Shown here: in pieces, positions 40,701 through 46,700 of the stretch | How positions within the stretch are numbered: position 1 is the first letter of the stretch | How the letters are laid out: each line of letters begins with the position of its first letter | Assembly: GCA_023548195.1 (NCBI GenBank) | Contig: JAJHZJ010000311.1 | Location: 7,542,811 to 7,606,810 of the forward strand | From: Bettongia penicillata ogilbyi | Lineage: Eukaryota > Chordata > Mammalia > Diprotodontia > Potoroidae | Direction: 5' to 3' | Length of the DNA: 64,000 nucleotides | The notes under the pieces: generated by a model | The model's input: the letters and a program-made list of their open reading frames with translations, nothing else | What the model was told of the DNA's origin: nothing | The model's database searches: none | Translations under genes and position numbers: made by a program

Positions 40701-43700
40701 GCTAAAAGCTTAAAAATCACTTTAAATCATGAGAAAGAAATATATTGTGCAGATAAATTTTCAGGGCAAAAAGTTATTTAGGATCTAAAGTTATAAAGAT
40801 GACCATTTCCTTCAACAACTTTTAGCCAGTAATTCTACAGGTATTATGACACAAAGATAAAGCAAGGAGTTCAGAAGGGCAAGGTAATCTGATCTTTAAA
40901 TCAAAAGAAACGCAAATAGCCCAGAGTTTAGAGAAATCTGGAACAAACACAAACAAACATTCAACTTTCTGCACCACAGTAACATACTTGTATTACAGAG
41001 TATCATATGTTTTTGTGATCCAAAGTAGGGAAAACTGTTTCATATGATCATCCAAAACTAAGCTAACAGTAACTTTCTCAGAAGTGAGACTCAGAAAGTC
41101 AACTACCACTAAAAAGGTCTGGGAGACAGCATAAGAAGGTGAAATTCAATCATGAATTGGTGCAGACAAAAAAAAAAAGATGCATTTTTAAGGGCTCTTA
41201 CTCTTTACCCTAGGTAACTTCCCCCTTTAAAAAAAAAATCTCAGAATTATTGTGATGTTCTTTCTGACAATAAAATGCTTATAGGTACATCTTCTGAAAT
41301 TTTTATGTTATTACTTCTTTCCAAAGAAATCTCATACTATAAGCCAGAACCTTCTTTATCTGTTCCATTTCATCTGTGTAAGAAGACTTTATCAAGAAAG
41401 ATTGGTGAGTTGTGAGGTAGGTGTTCGAGAAAGAAACTGAACTGGAGATAAGAGAAAGAAGAATTGGATTGATTACCCCACCCCCACCTCTGCTTCCCCG
41501 AATGACTAAATCTAATAGGGTGCATTCTGAAAGTAATTTTATCCTCCCAGAAGTGGTGGAATGAAAAAAAAAAGTCTCCAGAAAAAAATTGGAATACTAT
41601 CCCAGTCCCCACTTTGTCCTCCATCCATCCTACAGCAGGTTCTAGGAAAAAGGGATTTTTGACATGGCAAGTTAACAAGAGAGTTAACCAAAATTTCCAT
41701 GACAGTATATCTCTATAAAATAACTGAAAACAATAAATTGCTCTTAATGTCCCAAAATGTTTTCACTAAGTCACTGAATTCTTCTACATGTACCAACATT
41801 TAGCAACAGAGAAATACAACCAGACTTTCAATTTCTTTAAAATCCTAGAACAAAACCTTTCTTATAAAACAAATAAAATAACAAAACCCTTAACATAGAT
41901 AATTTTGAAACAACATTAAAAATGAACATAACAGAATAACTTACTTGGGTTGGAACAAGTACAGGAGGGTATGCCAATTTGTGATGCCTATACATCCAAA
42001 ACGAAAGCAGCACAATTCCCGCAATTAGCATGATAGGTACCAATGAGTAAAGCAAGGTGCTGAACAAGGGTGGCTTGGGTGTAACTGGATTGGAAGTTGC
42101 TATGGATAAGGAAAAATAATCACATTCAAAATTGATATACAAAACTCTGTATTAATAGTTACTGAAGGCTCAAGAGCTGAATAAGGAAAGAAAAGTAGGA
42201 AAAAGAAATACATCTAATGCTTACCTACCCCTATCAAAGTCATAAAAAGACTAAATTTTAAGTAGCTGGTTGGTTAGATCTCCTTCCCCTTTCCCCCACT
42301 AACTTACGTATTGTGATCTCCATCTCCGGAAAATAGAAAAACCTTTCATTGCACATGTTGCCTTCACAACAACAGAAATATACTTCAGGATTGTCCTTTT
42401 TCTCAACACAATCATTCCTAAACAATCAGGAAAAAAGAAAAATTTAAAATTGTAGCCTTTTGAATATTTATAAACTATTTAAAATTTTATTTAAAAAGTG
42501 TCAGCATTAAAACAAATGATTATTATATTTATGGTAAACTTAATATTTTATTGTTTACAATCCACTGATTCATTTAGCAAAAATGACATAGCATCTTCCT
42601 TCTGGATCTTTTCTGATAAAAAGATCATTCTATCATTTGTTACTTAAAATTTGGTTTCTTGCTCTTTTCAAATGTTCTCTAATAATCATCATTAAAATAA
42701 TCTAAAATTTTTATTTTCTCTTATTTTTTTAAAATCAGATAGTTGTGAGAATGTGTCCTCCTGTTTAATAATACTAAAACCTCACTGAGATGCCTCACTG
42801 TGGCACAGATGTAATTCTGGGTAATCAAGGAACCGCAATTCTGAGAGAGGTTTTATCAAACTGACAACCAGCACAAAATTATAGTATGATATCTTAAAAC
42901 TAAGCTAAGCTCAGAAAGGTTCATTACAAGAAGGCTGAATCCTTCACACAGCAAAATATGAAGGTCTACTAAGATACTGAGGGACTGTGATATGAAGCTG
43001 GTGAAGGGAACAGCGACAATGAAAAAAGAGATCACTTGAAATCCTTGAGTATAACAATGTGCAAGTATTTAGGACGGTCTAAGAATATCTTACTCTAAAG
43101 GATTATATGAAATAAAATTCCCTTCTCCACCTGTCAAGAAAAAGGCAACATACTGTGAATTCTACAATTCAAGTTAATGGAAGAGAACATTCGATTCCAA
43201 AACTCAGTTGTGTTTGGCTCTGGAATGTGCTCTATCATTTTTACAGTAGCAGGTTTACATTCCCTAAACATATGGGGCAGTGTTAGGGTAATAAACATAC
43301 AGATATCACTCAAATGTATAAATACCTAACTAAAGAAGCATTCTGCCTTTCTGAGAACTCTACACAAAACAGAGATAAATACGAAGTTATTAAAAAGTGT
43401 TTTATATACAAACATTAAGATAAAGCACATGAACTCCACCAAAATTAACCTAAGTAATAAAGAAAAGTCAGGCCTTCAACATCAGATCTGCATAAAACAA
43501 ATACAAAATACTGAAATGTTTGAGTATTTCTTACTTATTTTAAACCAAAAGTTAGCTGAAAATTCATCAAATAAATTTAAGATGCATTTTTAAAATAACC
43601 AGGGATCTTCTCATTGGAGTAAGATGTTGAATTCACAACCAGAAGTACACTCAGACCTAAAGTTCAGTTTTAGACGAAAGTCTCAGTAAATTTTAGCAGA

Positions 43701-46700
43701 ATTAAATTCTAATAAAAAGGTGACAGCCATGGTCACATATTTAGTGGATACCAAAAGATGAATGTAAATTGATTATTAATAAATATGTCAACTGTGTAAT
43801 TATAACAAAATGTCCCCTTCAGCATGTACAGGTAAGTCTCTAACTATCAGCCAACCAATTTCTATGAAAATTACTTTTCCTCTATCTAAATCTATGCTTT
43901 ATTCTCTGGCTACTACTTATTATGCATTTTGAGCCCTTCTCTTGCTTTTCTTGCTTCTTCCTGCAGTCCAATTCATTTTTAACTTATTTAGAAAAGCTGA
44001 TGTTTAGAAGTAGCAGGGCTTAGTGACAAAGACTGTCTCTGCCACACAGAAACTGTGTCACCTTGGACAAGGTAGTAGGTTCCCAAAGCTAACTCTAAGA
44101 AGTTTCTCAATAGGAGTTCCCTTATACTCGACAATTACTTAAAAAACTAGAAAACTCAAAATTTTTCAACTTTCAGTGACATGTCATTGAAGTATTCATT
44201 GTAGAAGCCAAAGCCAACTTTCAATGAGTGGTCTGAATTGGTTTTAACTTTTACTATTTTAAAAGTCTCTTAGTTTCACCAGAATTTCCAAAATGTTCCT
44301 TCAGGAGTGACCAATCAACTAAAAAAGGCTAACGAGTGGTGGTTTAAGCTTCTGCTTGAGACAGACATTATACTTTGAAAATGTCATAATAATCAGAAAA
44401 TTCTTCTTGACATATAGTTCAAATTGGACATTTTGCACCTTCCACCCACTGCTTCTGATTCTAACCTCTGGGCCAAGAACAAGGCTAAACACTATTTGAT
44501 ATGCCAACCCTTAAAACTCATACAGACACACTGTACCTCCTTTTTCTTCTCCACGTTAAATATCCCCAGGGCCTTTAACTAATTCTCACATTAAAAGGCC
44601 CTTCACCTTCCCCAGTGGCCTCCTCTGGACATTCTCTCTAACTCATTAATCTCCTTGTTAAACTTTGACTCTGAACAACACAGGAGTTCTGACTAGGACA
44701 GTGGTACGAGTGGGCTCTTCTCACCTCCCTATTCCTAGAAGATATGCCTCTGTTCATCAAACCCAATGCTCCACTAGTGTTTTGGCCTCCATGGCATCCT
44801 ATTGACTTACACTGTTCTTGCAATCCACTAAAACCAACAGATCTTTTTCAGCACAACTAATGTCAAACCATATCTTCCTCATCGTGTACTTGAGAAGTTA
44901 ATTTTTTTAACCCAAATCTATTGTGCTAAATAGATTCAATCCATTGCTCCAGGCCTGTCAAAGTCCTTTTAGATGATAACTCCAGCAAATATGATGAGAA
45001 TACTATCTATAGCTACAGCACAGGGCCTAGCAAAGATTACTTGCTACAACACTACAACAGAAATATTCCGCCATGCTGATCACTGTTACCCTACAGCAAC
45101 CCTTTTAGTAAGGCCTCCCAAATGCTTCTAAATTCATCTAACTAAATGGTCATCTAATCCAAATTCCTCCACCTTCTCCTCAAAAATAGCATGAAATATT
45201 TTATGCAAAGTTTTTCTTGAAATACAGGTAATCTATCTCTACATTACCCCATTTTCTTCATCTGCTAGTTTAGAAATCCATCAAAAAGCAAAGTGAGGGT
45301 AGTGCAGCATGACTTGTTCCTGATGAAGTCGTGCTGGCTCTTTGTAAATACTGCTTTTCTCTTTAGATGTTCATCAGGCAGATCTTTAACATGCTATTCT
45401 GGAATTTTTCCAGAAAGTAAAGTCAAGTTAACAAGTATCTATAGTTTGCAGACATTATTTTCTTCCCTTTTTTGAAAATCAGGACATTTGCCCTTCTCCA
45501 GTTTTGTGGTATGGCTGCCATTTTTCTGTGATCTTTCAAATTACACTGACTCCACAATCACATCTGTCAGTTCTTTTATTACTCAATGTAATTCATCTGG
45601 GCCAGATGACCTGAATTCATCAAGGGAAGCTAGCTAGGTGCTTTCTTACTACAGCTTTACTTATCTTAGGTATAAACTCCTTCTTAGTCATTTCCAGGGC
45701 AAGGGTCATTATTGCTGACGGAGAAAACTATAGTAAATATGAACTGAACAGCTCTGCCCCACCTCAGCAGTAAGTAATCATTATCCCATCCATCTCCCAT
45801 TAAAGGTCCTCTCCCTCTTGGATGCTCTTTCCTCCCTTAACAGAGCTGAAACAACACAAATCTTTTTGCTAACCTTAGTTTTGCTCAGCTCATTTTGAGT
45901 TTTAGCCATCCTGACACTATGGCACAGTGCCACCTTATTTTCATCCTTTATTGCCTGGCTTCATTTCTATCTTTTGTGCATTTGTATTTAAATCTCAGTT
46001 GGGGAGATCTCTATGATTCCACAAAAATCTCTTCAGACTAATCCCATTTTCCCTCATTTGGAATTATGTTCCTTTAAAAGCAGAAAGGGGACCTGGCTTA
46101 AGGTTCCAACACCAGCGTTACCACCATAGATGCTTAAAGCCACCTATGTGACCTTGGGCGATTAATTAACCCCTCTTTGCCTCATTTTCCTCATCTTAAG
46201 ATGAGGGAGTCAGTGGTTTCTGAGGTCCCTTCTAGCTCCAGATCTATGACCATCTAATGCAGTGGTGTAAAACTCAAACAGAATTGTGGCAGAAGATTGA
46301 CTTAAAAAAATATTATAGATTAAGCATTATCTATTTTACATTGTATTCTTAATTATTTTGCTTAAGATTTTCCAATTATATTGTAATCTGGTTCAGGAGC
46401 CCTGGGACAGAAGTTTGACACCTTTGCTCTCAATGTCTGTGAAACAGAAGTCTAGGATGACAGAGGCTCCAGGATATGCTGCCTTTTTCACCAGCACCTA
46501 GCAGAGTCCCCTAGATTATAGATGAAGTTTCAAAAGTATTTGCTGATTTACTAATAACCCAATCATTTCCTTCAATCAGAAGACATTCAAAGATAAAAAA
46601 GAAGAGTTTTTAACAAAAAGGGTTCAAGGATTTCAATCTCTACTTGTGCATCAATGATAACTTACAACTTGAAAACTTTCTGATCCATTAGCTGTTCCCC

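Larger units (their letters stand above)
8513..41944 (-). other. ACVR2A intron 4 (33.4 kb)
   Basis: This intron separates the transmembrane exon from the kinase exons and holds most of the window's mobile elements. Contents are itemised separately. Stretches with nothing I can name include 8513-9030, 15750-17310, 17380-18040, 20890-21870, 34450-36150, 36290-38160 and 40570-41944. Confidence 0.9.
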
